A stretch of 41,016 nt of DNA from UBA1756 sp045130235 (GTDB taxonomy: Bacteria; Bacteroidota; Bacteroidia; Bacteroidales; WCHB1-69), in NCBI GenBank assembly GCA_045130235.1, contig JBGUPJ010000047.1:1-41016 (forward strand), given 5' to 3'. The notes under the pieces are model-generated. The model was not told the origin of the DNA. It was given only the letters and a program-made list of their open reading frames with translations, and searched no databases. Both the position numbers and the translations under genes were made by a program. Position 1 is the first letter of the stretch; the number at the start of each line of letters is the position of its first letter. Shown one piece after another: positions 19,001-25,343 of this stretch.

Positions 19001-20731
19001 ATAGATGTGCGGAACATCCTCATCACGCAAGGTGAAGAAGACATCCACCAATGCGCCCTGTCTGATGGAGCAGTTGTGGGCGTCGGTACCACCGAGGATA
19101 GTATCATTATATATAGTAGTATCGCAAGTGGGGTTCGGCGAGAAGGTCACGGTGTCACCAGTGGTGTTATAGGTGACGTATGCCTCGTTGTTACTCCAGT
19201 TCAAAGTGTAGGGAGAGGTACCGCCGGTAATTTCAACGGTGACGACATGGAGAGTGTCGGTCATGCAGAAGATACCGTTATCGGCGGTGTTGATGCTATC
19301 GCCATCGAAAGTAACGATGGTGGCGGTAGCGTGTTCATACACCACGATGTTCACGCTGTCGCTGGTAGCGGGGCAGGTGATGGCGGTGTTATAAACACTA
19401 TGGTAATTGGTGTCGATGACGGTGGCGTAGTAGATGCCAGAATCAGCGAGGGCGATAGGATCGAGGGTGAGCGTGGTGCTCGTCTCGGTCAGTTGATTGT
19501 CGCCGTGGAACCAATTGAAGGTGTCGTAAGCTTGGTCAAGGGTGAGGGTGACGGCACCTTCCTCGCACTGTTCGGTCGTGTCGGCCGTTACGTGCGGGTT
19601 GGGGGTGGCATACACCTCAGCGAACACCCGTACAGAGTCGAGGCTGGTACAGCCGCCTTCCGGATTGTAGGAGAAGGCATAGAACTCAGCGTTAGCGGTA
19701 ATATGCTGCGTGATGGTGGTATTGGTGTCGATGACATTGCCAAGGGCATCATACCAGATGCAGGAACCGTTAGCTCCAGCGTTCTGCGGGATGGCCACGA
19801 GAACCACATCGCCGGAGTCGCAAAGCTGGGTGGTGCTATTCAAAGTATCAAATATCGGTACGAGCGGGTCGATGACATGGAGGGTGAGGTTAATCACGCT
19901 ATCGATTGAGCTGCCGCAGGATGAAACGCCGTTAAACGGAACGTATGCGTCAGTGGTATCATGATCGAAGGTCATGCCATTGATGGTGAAAGTCTGTCCA
20001 ACGCAGATGGAGGTTTCAAACGGGATGGTGTCGGGCATGGGCTTCAGGGTATCTGAAGAGAGCTCGCCACACAGGTCGCTGGTATGACCACCCACGTAGT
20101 AGCGCTGATCGTTGTTGCAGTTGATATTATCCCATTTGGTACCGTTACATCTCCGATAGAGGTGGATGACAATTTCGTAGTTGCCATCTTCCCTGGGTTC
20201 GAAGATCAGTCGGTGGGCTGAATTAGCTGCATCTTTGAAGAATCTGACATAGAAATAGTCAAATTCGTACGGGTTGCTCTGACCAGGGAGGGTGATGCAG
20301 AAGTGACCGCTGCGAGCGCATTCGCGACCAAGAGAGTCGAGGAGCGGAGTGTAAGCCCCCGGGAAGCTACCGAAACCGTTGCCGTTATAGCAATAGTCGT
20401 CAGTGTAGGAGCGTCCCCACCATCTTTCAGTGGTGCCGATGTTGTAGCGCGTCTCGAATTTGAACTCCACGAAATAGCGAGTCAGGGAGTCGCTTTCAAT
20501 ACGGGCGCCGTCTTTCAAGATTTCCCATTCAATAGAAATCTTGTCATCGTCAGTCAACCCCAGCGCATCGAAGCAGGCATCGGGAATCAGATAAACCGTG
20601 TCCTGAACACCCACTTGAGGCGTGACATTGGCAGGAGAGAGCGTCAAACCCGACGGGGTTTGGGCCTTCACGCCAAGGCTGAGCACAGCCAAAAGCACAC
20701 TAAAAATGCAAAAAGATACAACTTTTTTCAT
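10061..20731 (-). CDS. Giant modular T9SS surface protein (SprB/HYR-like repeats)
   Basis: A 3,556-residue secreted protein filling 10.7 kb. The start is the ATG at 20731 because it gives a clean signal peptide (MKKVVSFCIFSVLLAVLSLG..AQ). After a unique N-terminal region (about 25-240) comes a CVGQTFTINGMTF-type module (about 245-295) and two 189-residue tandem units (about 468-845). Three SprB-like repeats follow (about 850-1105), for example CSGDANG...GGSMPYL and CYGESNG...GGTADYTF. Then about 18 HYR-like modules (about 1200-2885) are each introduced by a DTxxPxV-type junction and carry CGN near the end. A fourth SprB-like repeat is near 2985, and a type A T9SS sorting domain fills the last 80 residues (AYPNPARDYV...KRVVIVR). 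Composition is rich in Thr, Asp, Val and Cys. No catalytic motif is seen. An adhesin or surface fibre role is inferred from family resemblance (SprB is a gliding adhesin in Flavobacterium). Confidence 0.92.
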   Translation of the reverse strand: MKKVVSFCIFSVLLAVLSLGVKAQTPSGLTLSPANVTPQVGVQDTVYLIPDACFDALGLTDDDKISIEWEILKDGARIESDSLTRYFVEFKFETRYNIGTTERWWGRSYTDDYCYNGNGFGSFPGAYTPLLDSLGRECARSGHFCITLPGQSNPYEFDYFYVRFFKDAANSAHRLIFEPREDGNYEIVIHLYRRCNGTKWDNINCNNDQRYYVGGHTSDLCGELSSDTLKPMPDTIPFETSICVGQTFTINGMTFDHDTTDAYVPFNGVSSCGSSIDSVINLTLHVIDPLVPIFDTLNSTTQLCDSGDVVLVAIPQNAGANGSCIWYDALGNVIDTNTTITQHITANAEFYAFSYNPEGGCTSLDSVRVFAEVYATPNPHVTADTTEQCEEGAVTLTLDQAYDTFNWFHGDNQLTETSTTLTLDPIALADSGIYYATVIDTNYHSVYNTAITCPATSDSVNIVVYEHATATIVTFDGDSINTADNGIFCMTDTLHVVTVEITGGTSPYTLNWSNNEAYVTYNTTGDTVTFSPNPTCDTTIYNDTILGGTDAHNCSIRQGALVDVFFTLRDEDVPHIYVNGDSAAAFPSTSTNCSYLMPDLTSLIDSIVDHCGTTTWAQTIAANTEIFNDTTAWIVATDNCGHQDSTEIRIAIQPNFATVTITTFDGDSITAADNGIFCMNDVDHVVTADITGGTAPFTLNWSNATATHTISGTIATVTFTGTPTCDTITIADTILSGTDARGCDIIMGNLIDVYYVLEDTDVPHIYMNRTDTTAEPAYAGDCSYLVPDVTALVDSVTDACGTVTWTQSIAAATHIYRDTTLWVVATDNCGHKDSIEVNVTIPYVHVSATDSVFQHVICSGDANGIVDIMVADGVRPYTVTISLVGETTTYTQNGGNDADTTFRFEGLVKGLWAVAVEDANGCTYQADTLNVSSPNILELDTANVTNLTCWKNASGYFDYQLTGGSMPYLVKLEGPVAMDTTINDNNIYHVGNLVAGDYVLSVVDGHDCKDTIRFTLTEPDSLQITALTILNHVKCYGESNGNMAVAIAGGTADYTFTWNDSLNNAVRTETRSDLADTTGRILPAGVYTIHVTDVNNCPCVDWNDTIKQNDSLQVVSIVTPNAIECPYQGTYDVTATVAGGTTNHTFTWTINGTDSTVASNADLTSIYTYTEPNPAVCDTTFNITFKVVDDSLCEATKNADQFQIVDNTNPVIAGAIADTIVIGCDSLAATVPAPVDNFADLIALGLDTITDNCTTVATDFTVTYADDTTGVACTEKTRAIIQRTYTVADRCGNTSTVAYRITVKDTVAPTFTRPADITVYKDSSCNVDITVIATGDATNVYDNCSNGLTATYTDVTIASTTCVNTDTIKRTWHLVDECGNAAADQVQTITVIDTIRPWFTLAPKNDTSYCEDDDLDMIRQRFQNYPTYTDNCGNVTMTVALDSIDTLCNNKTTIEYYTFTLTDACGLVTSAQAQIYTLDTVPPALIRPWSNVTIYDCSTSEADYLAWRNNIQIRDYCADTCWLVRFDSVITYPSAPCLSSYIENATWYFTDGCNVDSAKSVFVIDDNTPPTMVVGPELEVLVDCDGAGNLDSLKSWINHVQYLDACDGENVTVTLYVQHNGIRELFDTTALTPDGKHFNGYVGDDCDGSYTIEWIAEDCRGNQSTPVIEHFRIVDMTGPQFTAPDNDTVDCANWEADLTTWLTVPQALDQCHQIYYDVLNNYPGVSAFYNGCAPTPGRNVFGTAWVNFTSTDSCGNATIQERTFTVIDNVAPEVTFTNGTGLADYNIYYNDACEYDQFPAVTWYIDTLSTHTGPNVYHSVAEFIAAHPEMGITNITDCGFPWGYMTVKRNALTLELMSETPCEKTYRMAYAFRDYCGNADTIFQTVILSDTTKPVASNFRSDTVWVAEDCSITLPEYTTVEALSAAGANIFDCSDLSLSGPVDSYSGSLATCDSTVYRTYTITDACNNSTDVVDTVLIKDKIAPVVNGPMPSDTVYMNATCDAVTADTAARYAALMDTTTYSGHNWTMTIADCSGITITRAASSVTEADCPEKTILTTFNVTDGCGNVSTFVDTLYIMDTVKPVVSNYEHNDTIYLVEPGCTFTVPDDILSIATYRDLYNIDSRYFVTECRLDSNALVTADQDATLVGDTTAPGCTRIVHYYYKVKDLCGNISDGKFTLNVVIIDTTRPAVAATTVENDTVYLTADCNLPDLTNTYWQKGQHAIDHGYTITDCNIDAATADLTQYAQRQEDEGCNNIKVTVPYTIADSCGNVSDTLYQYIIAVDTVKPVVNAAYIRTIDTVQNENCGVYALDTVLDIDTYKKLYDFDNNYTVTECKLDSTKLITDHIDTTDDACERYIHYYYRVQDACGNISANMFTLSVKYVDKLAPVVAAPATLREDTVYMTYPECTNTDTTGLHWPNLDSALAHGYTFTDCHLYATTFTEVRASGWQHSGCYSVDTVYYTVADSCYNVSVEFIQAIRMLDTSVPVVQTPTIRDSIIDMDETTANCLGHDVDPFTTVGQVIAFDATFTVNDCNVDDASEVFVYDADTAGISCERVVTRVYKVKDNCDNVSNTTFTHLIKIRDVTAPVLSFTELPDSISYMREYADCDMNANPEYTSVAALLSVYSNESITDCNLDDNMTCVADTTYTALTNSPNIALIHRVYTVSDTCGHSATFEHNIYVQDTVKPVVTTTEIDVLTNLPKVQDSIVYSQFNNCDPDVPAAFTTVAQALAYPGMTNIVDCELDSTLTSTYTETDGSCPDTIARTYTVVDSTGNTAQFMQYIIIRDTVRPVISGTLPNAWVYTDDDCDFDLSGVQVYYDTTDLEDAGLTIVDCHDITSVTYTDVPTRDPQGCENENYVTRTYTVTDKCGNSSTVDQIINIQDTTRPQMDVPALDDVAATSMGGCKFAIPDLSSIINAHYTDNCTSLPKTITPDHAWGELISDTTIVTITYTDSCDNANTTTIRVTVPAKLVIDSVKMDSVSCHSMSDGSILVWISGGTDNDTVSIWQGTTQVLGDSITDNYMVFHGLAAGTYTVQAIDADSCEAVPQNIEVLQPDTLVVELNITTLDDIDTASLCDNDGFRLVTTLPNVGQQGTPDYEYNWYYVKNGVDTVPVYQVGPTNATSTTYGYTSTLEAGSYKFVVEVVDARGCTDTASAMLTIDSTYEFHDTARVCISNLPFTWPGHTDRIDHPVVIDGSVITVNDTVYAIYDSLHTIHGCDSIWILHLTVTDKAFLTVRDRNNNADASTLQEREIRGTFETGNYAEGDKGFEVFVDRNCMNCTNVKVALHFTPYRIVGNDTLEILSHVDDYFSPTYRTYMDQYSLNPQPVYNGAAHAPFDYNNIGLGTAAGNRYNYFHLCWLTPEYNCSFGGFQTNSGIGYLYGRATTVGFTQFREPGEYMIKVELVEYINGNDWNGQGYCPADGRVGGLSGVPTNNVIATLNIFMSVTGEPISFATPHVDPMEGVVTVDQLGHVPTVEAYPNPARDYVTIELNGFEGETSVTLSDGNGRSLTTTNINIDSDTTPIVRINTSDYAQGVYMVTARSNDVIVTKRVVIVR
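18197..19330 (-). repeat. Two 567-bp tandem units inside the giant gene
   Basis: Unit A (19330-18764) and unit B (18763-18197) align without a net gap: the word GCTATCGCCATCGAAAGT recurs exactly 567 bp apart (19295 and 18728). At protein level each 189-residue unit contains TFDGDSI, DNGIFCM, ITGGT, LNWSN, DVPHIY, CSYL and VATDNCGH in order. The copies have diverged substantially, so this is an old duplication. Confidence 0.85.
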
Positions 20732-20806
20732 AATCGAGATATTTATATTATTTTTATTTTTATTCCTTTTCTTCTTATCTATCAATAACTTATGATTTTA
20801 TTTTAT

Positions 20807-20842
20807 CAAATTTATCTTTCTTATACCAATTCTGCAAAAATA
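20807..20842 (-). promoter_or_regulatory. Promoter region of the giant surface protein gene
   Basis: The minus strand has TATTTTTG followed by CAG (20842-20835), the better match to TAnnTTTG, and a second candidate TAAATTTG (20814-20807). The first predicts a leader of about 95 nt before the ATG at 20731 and supports that start over an upstream in-frame ATG at 20785. Confidence 0.55.
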
Positions 20843-21079
20843 CAACATTTTTCTTAAATACGCTGAATTTTCTTATTTGTTAGCGTTTTTTTTGAATTGG
20901 ATATTTTTTGAACACCTTGAATTATCATGTTTCTTCCTCAAAATGAGCAACTAACAAGATATTTTTTCACTTTTGTCCACATTTGCTAACAGAATAAAGT
21001 GAAAAAAAACTTTGTTTAGATACACAAATTCCTCAATAGTTTAAGAGAAACCCGATAAATAAAGGGATAGGGGGATATT
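20843..21079. other. AT-rich gene-free stretch
   Basis: Between the giant gene promoter and the cdsA stop lies AT-rich DNA with homopolymer runs. I see no gene and no convincing strong terminator for the rsfS-cdsA transcript. Confidence 0.5.
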
Positions 21080-21928
21080 TTACCTCAGCAATTCGCAGAT
21101 CAACCAATAGATGGAGGCGATGGGGATGGCGAGGAAGGCGGAGTCGAAGCGGTCCAACACACCGCCATGCCCCGGAAGGATTGACCCCGAGTCTTTCACA
21201 GAACAGCTGCGTTTGAACAAGGACTCTACCAGATCGCCCAAGGTGCCGAACAGCACTACGATGAAGGCGAAGCCAACCCAGTGCCATGGGGAGGCAAAAA
21301 CTCCATGGAAGAAAGGAATCCAATAGAAAATGATGGACAGTCCCACCGTAAGGCAGAGAGAAATCACAAAACCCTCAATGGTTTTCTTAGGCGAGACTCT
21401 CTCGAAGAGCTTGTGTTTTCCGAAGAGGCGGCCCGCACAATACGCCAGCGTGTCGCCCAGCCATATAATGATGAAGATGGCGAGTACCACACCCGACTGT
21501 CCATACCCGAGGAGCCAGCCGACAATAAAGAAGGGCACAGCCACCCAAAGCATCGGAAGAAGTGAAAGGGACACATTGCCTATTGGGTTGGGGCGGCCCC
21601 TAAACAATTCTAATGAGAGCAACAAGCCACCCAAGAGAAGCAGCATGACGCACCCTGCCACAAGCACAAATGGCATAAAGGAGTCGGGAAGAACAGCCAC
21701 CACTGGGGGAATCGTGAAAAGTGTCACAGACAGCAGCAACGCTATCGGCAGATTGCCTTCCATACCCGCCTGACGAGCCATCCGAACCAACTCGTAGGTG
21801 CCTACAACCGTGAAAAAGAGGAAAAGGAGATAGAAAAAAACACTGATTTTCTCATAACAGACCATGGAACCCATCACTGCTGCGATGAAAACCAATCCCG
21901 TAAGCGTGCGAACCAGCAGATTTTTCAA
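21080..21928 (-). CDS. cdsA: Phosphatidate cytidylyltransferase
   Basis: An integral membrane enzyme that makes CDP-diacylglycerol from phosphatidate and CTP, the branch point of phospholipid synthesis. It is 282 residues with multiple hydrophobic segments. The C-terminal CdsA signature is intact: SLFKRSCSVKDSGSILPGHGG followed by VLDRFDSAF, including the conserved Lys-Asp and Asp-Arg-x-Asp residues. The start codon appears to be TTG at 21928 (an in-frame TAA lies just upstream and there is no nearby ATG). It is last in the rsfS-ftsH-LUD-cdsA run, 31 bp after the LUD gene, an arrangement common in Bacteroidales. Confidence 0.94.
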   Translation of the reverse strand: MKNLLVRTLTGLVFIAAVMGSMVCYEKISVFFYLLFLFFTVVGTYELVRMARQAGMEGNLPIALLLSVTLFTIPPVVAVLPDSFMPFVLVAGCVMLLLLGGLLLSLELFRGRPNPIGNVSLSLLPMLWVAVPFFIVGWLLGYGQSGVVLAIFIIIWLGDTLAYCAGRLFGKHKLFERVSPKKTIEGFVISLCLTVGLSIIFYWIPFFHGVFASPWHWVGFAFIVVLFGTLGDLVESLFKRSCSVKDSGSILPGHGGVLDRFDSAFLAIPIASIYWLICELLR

Positions 21929-21959
21929 ACCTAATTTAATTTATAGTATATATAATATA

Positions 21960-22688
21960 TTAAAATGTGCCATTATTCACTTTATCCACCACAAGAAGGA
22001 GAGAGAAATGAGGATTGGTATGAGATGCCTCATCGACCTCCACTTTAGAGGGACGAATAATCTCAAGCATATTGAAATCGAAGTCCGACTCTTCAATGCG
22101 GTTTTCTTTCTGCTGGGTGGTGACGGTACATCCCGTCAAGTGATGCAGGTCGGGGATGATGCGGGAGGCCTGGCTCAGCACAATAATGTTGCGGGCGAGG
22201 TTACGGATGGAGGGGTAGAGCATCAGTCCGCCCCGCTGGGAGAGCACTATACTGCCGGTACGGGCAATGAGGAATTCAGCGAAGACGATGACCGCATCCA
22301 CTGGTTCGGAGTTGCGAATAAAATCGATTGTTGGGATATTGAAATTCGCGAGAACCGGGGCGAGGTGGGGAGAGGTGTTGAGCACGGTCATGCAGCGGCT
22401 GGCCTCCAGCTCGTAGTTTTTCAGATAGTCATATACATTTTTTTGGAAGTTAGCAGCGTAGGTGCGGTCGTTCATCCGGCTAAGATCCATATTGAAAGGA
22501 ACAAGTTTACCACCCGCCTCTTCAAATTTCTGCTTAAAATTCTCAAGCAGATCGGGGATCGGGAGAAACAATTCTTGCTCCATATTGATGTCCGGGACAT
22601 GCACGGGAGTGGCCAGCGCTTCTCGGATAGACTGGCAGATTTGATTCTTGGCATTTCCCATGCCGTCATACGAATTATTCTTTTCCAT
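21960..22688 (-). CDS. LUD-domain (LutC/YkgG-like) protein
   Basis: A 242-residue cytosolic protein of the LUD family, to which the lactate-utilisation subunit LutC/YkgG belongs. Family features are FAEFLIARTGSIVLS (around residue 135-150), GGLMLYPSIRNLARNIIVL and DLHHLTGCT. Here it is not beside lutA or lutB but between ftsH and cdsA, a position conserved in many Bacteroidales, so a role in lactate oxidation is doubtful. Its first 14 nt overlap the end of ftsH, indicating translational coupling. Its true function is unknown. Confidence 0.8.
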   Translation of the reverse strand: MEKNNSYDGMGNAKNQICQSIREALATPVHVPDINMEQELFLPIPDLLENFKQKFEEAGGKLVPFNMDLSRMNDRTYAANFQKNVYDYLKNYELEASRCMTVLNTSPHLAPVLANFNIPTIDFIRNSEPVDAVIVFAEFLIARTGSIVLSQRGGLMLYPSIRNLARNIIVLSQASRIIPDLHHLTGCTVTTQQKENRIEESDFDFNMLEIIRPSKVEVDEASHTNPHFSLLLVVDKVNNGTF

Positions 22689-24801
22689 CTTGTTGGGTAT
22701 TATCTTGTTCGTCGGCGACGGAGTGTTCTTCCATCGCTACAGATTCATCAGAGTTGGTGGCCTGTTCGCCGGGGTTTTCGGTTGCGTCGGAGGGGCGCTT
22801 GCCATAGATTTTCTCCAAATCTTCAGCAAAGATCACCTCACGGTCGATAAGAATCTGTGCCAACACATTGAGTTGTTCTTTATGGGTTTCAAGGATTTCC
22901 TTGGCCTTGGTGTATGCAGATTCCACAAGCTGATGAACCTGATTATCAATCTCTTCTGCGGTTTTTTCGCTATAAGGCCGTTGGAAAGCATAATCATTTT
23001 GTCCTGTGGAGTCGTAATAGCTGAGGTTTCCGATGGTTTTGTTAAGGCCATAATAAACGACCATGGCGTAGGCCATTTTGGTAACTCTTTCGAGGTCGTT
23101 GAGGGCGCCTGTGGAGACCTGGCCGAAGATCACCTCCTCGGAGGCGCGGCCGGCCACAAGGGTACAGAGCTCGTCGAACATCTGGTCGAAGGTGGTAATT
23201 TGGCGTTCTTCGGGGAGGTACCAGGCCGCGCCGAGTGCTTTGCCACGCGGCACGATGGTAACCTTGACAAGCGGGGAGGCATGTTTGAGCAGCCAGCTGA
23301 CGGTGGCGTGCCCCGACTCGTGGTAGGCGATAACTTTTTTTTCTTGCGGAGAGATGATGCTGCTGCGTTTCTCGAGGCCGCCGATGATACGGTCAATAGC
23401 GGCGAGGAAATCTTCTTTGCCGATGGATTTCTTCGAGTTACGTGCGGCGACGAGTGCAGCTTCATTACAGACATTGGCGATGTCGGCTCCAGAAAATCCC
23501 GGAGTTTGTTTGGCGAAGAAGTCGAGATCCACATCGGCATCGAGCTTAAGCTTGCGGACATGGACTTGGAAAATGCCTTTTCGTTCGTTCAGGTTAGGGA
23601 GTTCGACATGGATTTGGCGATCGAAGCGGCCGGCGCGAAGGAGGGCGCGGTCGAGGATGTCGGCGCGGTTGGTGGCGGCGAGGATGATGACACCCGCATT
23701 GGTGGAGAAACCATCCATCTCGGTAAGCAGCTGGTTGAGTGTATTTTCACGTTCATCGTTGGCACCGCTGATGGCGTTGCGGCCACGGGCGCGCCCGATG
23801 GCATCAATCTCATCGATGAAGATGATGCAAGGAGCTTTTTCCTTGGCAGTCTTGAAAAGGTCGCGCACACGGGAGGCGCCCACTCCAACAAACATCTCCA
23901 CAAAATCGGAACCTGACAAGGAGAAGAAAGGAACCTTAGCTTCACCGGCCACAGCCTTGGCCAACAAGGTTTTTCCGGTACCAGGAGGACCCACTAAAAG
24001 GGCGCCTTTAGGTATTTTTCCACCTAACACCGTATATTTTTTCGGATTTTTCAAGAAATCCACAATCTCTTCCACCTCTTCTTTTGCGCCTTCCAATCCA
24101 GCCACATCCTTAAAAGAGACCTCCTGCGCATTCTTGCTGTCATACACTTGAGCCTTCGACTTCCCAATGTTGAACATTCCACCTCCCATTCCTCCACGCA
24201 TGGATCGGCTTATCAATAAAAACATCAAAAATATGAAGAGCATGGGGAGCAGCCACACCAGAAGTTCTCCGCCCCAAGCCTTGCTGGTATCTTCGGTGAT
24301 GGGGAAATCATATTCTTTCTCTATTTGATCGGCCAAACTGTTGGCGAAATACTGCCGGTCGATGGCGGATTTCGAATTGCTGTCTAACGATGCCTCCAAT
24401 CTCTTAATGGAGTCATACGCACAATTGCGAGCTTCTGACGCAATCCAGCCTTTTATATCATCTTTAAATACCTTAAAATCAGAGCATTCTAAAGAATAAT
24501 GCGGTCCATCAATATTCTTCCCACGGAATTGCTCAAACTCTTTATTTGAATCAATGCTGTCCTTTTTAAGGTAGATGTGTACCTTTTCATCCTTTTGAAC
24601 AAAAACTGCCTTATCAACATCTTTGTTGAGCACATATTCCTTCAATTCCTTATCTGAAATGGCTTCCATGCGAGCGTTGTTACGCCCTCCAAAGAAATAA
24701 TAGCCTATAAGCAGAGCTGCGATAATCAGATAAATCCAAGTCCAGCTAAATTTCCGGTTTTTGTTATTCGGTTCTGGTCTTTGCTGTCTATTGTCTTCCA
24801 T
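22675..24801 (-). CDS. ftsH: ATP-dependent zinc metalloprotease FtsH
   Basis: A membrane-anchored AAA+ protease that degrades unassembled and short-lived membrane and cytosolic proteins. It has 708 residues. A first membrane segment is at about 18-36 and a second at about 180-200, flanking a periplasmic domain. Next come the AAA module with Walker A GPPGTGKT (about 271-278), Walker B IIFIDEIDAIG, and an SRH ending in ATNRADILDRALLRAGRFDR. The zinc site HESGH is at 494-498. The C-terminal tail is Gln/Glu/Asp-rich and likely disordered. It starts 21 bp after rsfS and overlaps the LUD gene by 14 nt. Confidence 0.97.
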   Translation of the reverse strand: MEDNRQQRPEPNNKNRKFSWTWIYLIIAALLIGYYFFGGRNNARMEAISDKELKEYVLNKDVDKAVFVQKDEKVHIYLKKDSIDSNKEFEQFRGKNIDGPHYSLECSDFKVFKDDIKGWIASEARNCAYDSIKRLEASLDSNSKSAIDRQYFANSLADQIEKEYDFPITEDTSKAWGGELLVWLLPMLFIFLMFLLISRSMRGGMGGGMFNIGKSKAQVYDSKNAQEVSFKDVAGLEGAKEEVEEIVDFLKNPKKYTVLGGKIPKGALLVGPPGTGKTLLAKAVAGEAKVPFFSLSGSDFVEMFVGVGASRVRDLFKTAKEKAPCIIFIDEIDAIGRARGRNAISGANDERENTLNQLLTEMDGFSTNAGVIILAATNRADILDRALLRAGRFDRQIHVELPNLNERKGIFQVHVRKLKLDADVDLDFFAKQTPGFSGADIANVCNEAALVAARNSKKSIGKEDFLAAIDRIIGGLEKRSSIISPQEKKVIAYHESGHATVSWLLKHASPLVKVTIVPRGKALGAAWYLPEERQITTFDQMFDELCTLVAGRASEEVIFGQVSTGALNDLERVTKMAYAMVVYYGLNKTIGNLSYYDSTGQNDYAFQRPYSEKTAEEIDNQVHQLVESAYTKAKEILETHKEQLNVLAQILIDREVIFAEDLEKIYGKRPSDATENPGEQATNSDESVAMEEHSVADEQDNTQQDGKE

Positions 24802-24822
24802 TATAAAATGCGTGGGCTAAGA

Positions 24823-25203
24823 TTAAAAATGTTGAATATCCGCATCACTCCAAAGATTTTCCAACTGGTAGAACTCGCGAAATTCGGGTTGGAAGATATG
24901 GACGATGATGTCGAAATAATCGAGGAGAACCCATTCGCCGTTGGCAATGCCTTCCACGAAAGTGGGCAGGATGCCGGCTTCTCGCTTGGTAACCTCCTGT
25001 ACATAATCGCAGAGGGTTTCGATATGAGTTCTTGAAGTTCCCGAACAGATGACGAACTTATCAAAATATACGTGGTTGATTTTTTTCAAATCAATGACTG
25101 TCACATCCTCGCCCTTCTTTTCCAGCAGAGCCTGCACAATCAGTTCACTCAAATCCCCTTTAAAGAGGTCTTTCTTCTTGGTAGCAACTTTTATTTTTCC
25201 CAT
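24823..25203 (-). CDS. rsfS: Ribosome silencing factor
   Basis: A 126-residue RsfS/Iojap protein that binds uL14 and blocks 30S-50S joining under nutrient limitation. Recognisable features are the central FVICSGTSRTHIETLCDYV (residues about 51-69) and the C-terminal GEWVLLDYFDIIVHIFQPEFREFYQLENLW typical of the family (residues about 89-118). It is the first gene of the rsfS-ftsH-LUD-cdsA unit, preceded by a clear -7 element and divergent from the protease operon. Confidence 0.95.
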   Translation of the reverse strand: MGKIKVATKKKDLFKGDLSELIVQALLEKKGEDVTVIDLKKINHVYFDKFVICSGTSRTHIETLCDYVQEVTKREAGILPTFVEGIANGEWVLLDYFDIIVHIFQPEFREFYQLENLWSDADIQHF

Positions 25204-25226
25204 GTGCCTATTTTAGAATTAGCTTG

Positions 25227-25234
25227 CAAAAGTA
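25227..25234 (-). promoter_or_regulatory. -7 element for rsfS-ftsH-LUD-cdsA
   Basis: The minus strand reads TACTTTTG followed by C, 24 bp upstream of the rsfS start codon. Confidence 0.65.
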
Positions 25235-25302
25235 CAAAAATAAAATTGATTTTCGCACCTTAAAATTTGAAACATAATGCATCAAAATTAAAAAAAATTG
25301 TC

Positions 25303-25310
25303 TAATTTTG
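25303..25310 (+). promoter_or_regulatory. -7 element for the protease-wbqC operon
   Basis: TAATTTTG followed by CC lies 34 bp before the ATG at 25344. It overlaps the TTG that could otherwise be taken as an upstream start, which argues for the ATG. Confidence 0.65.
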
Positions 25311-25343
25311 CCAGCTAATTTTCATAATTATAAAAAGTGTCCT

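Noticed and set aside
10061..20731. CRISPR-like or DNA-level tandem array
   Set aside because: The periodicity is at the level of protein modules of about 100 residues; the DNA repeats are diverged and coding, with no constant repeat-spacer pattern.
20732..20785. Upstream in-frame ATG for the giant protein
   Set aside because: It adds a Lys/Asn-rich stretch ahead of an already complete signal peptide. The ATG at 20731 gives the normal N-terminus.
21960..22688. Lactate utilisation operon member
   Set aside because: The LUD domain is present but lutA and lutB partners are not; the gene is embedded between ftsH and cdsA, so the pathway assignment is not supported.
23335..23342. Run of eight A (coding strand) in ftsH as a programmed frameshift site
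   Set aside because: The zero frame continues through a full-length, normal FtsH, including the HESGH site immediately downstream, and I see no stimulatory structure or alternative product.
22648..23916. 422-codon frame antisense to ftsH
   Set aside because: It mirrors the conserved AAA and protease domains of ftsH and has no family features of its own.
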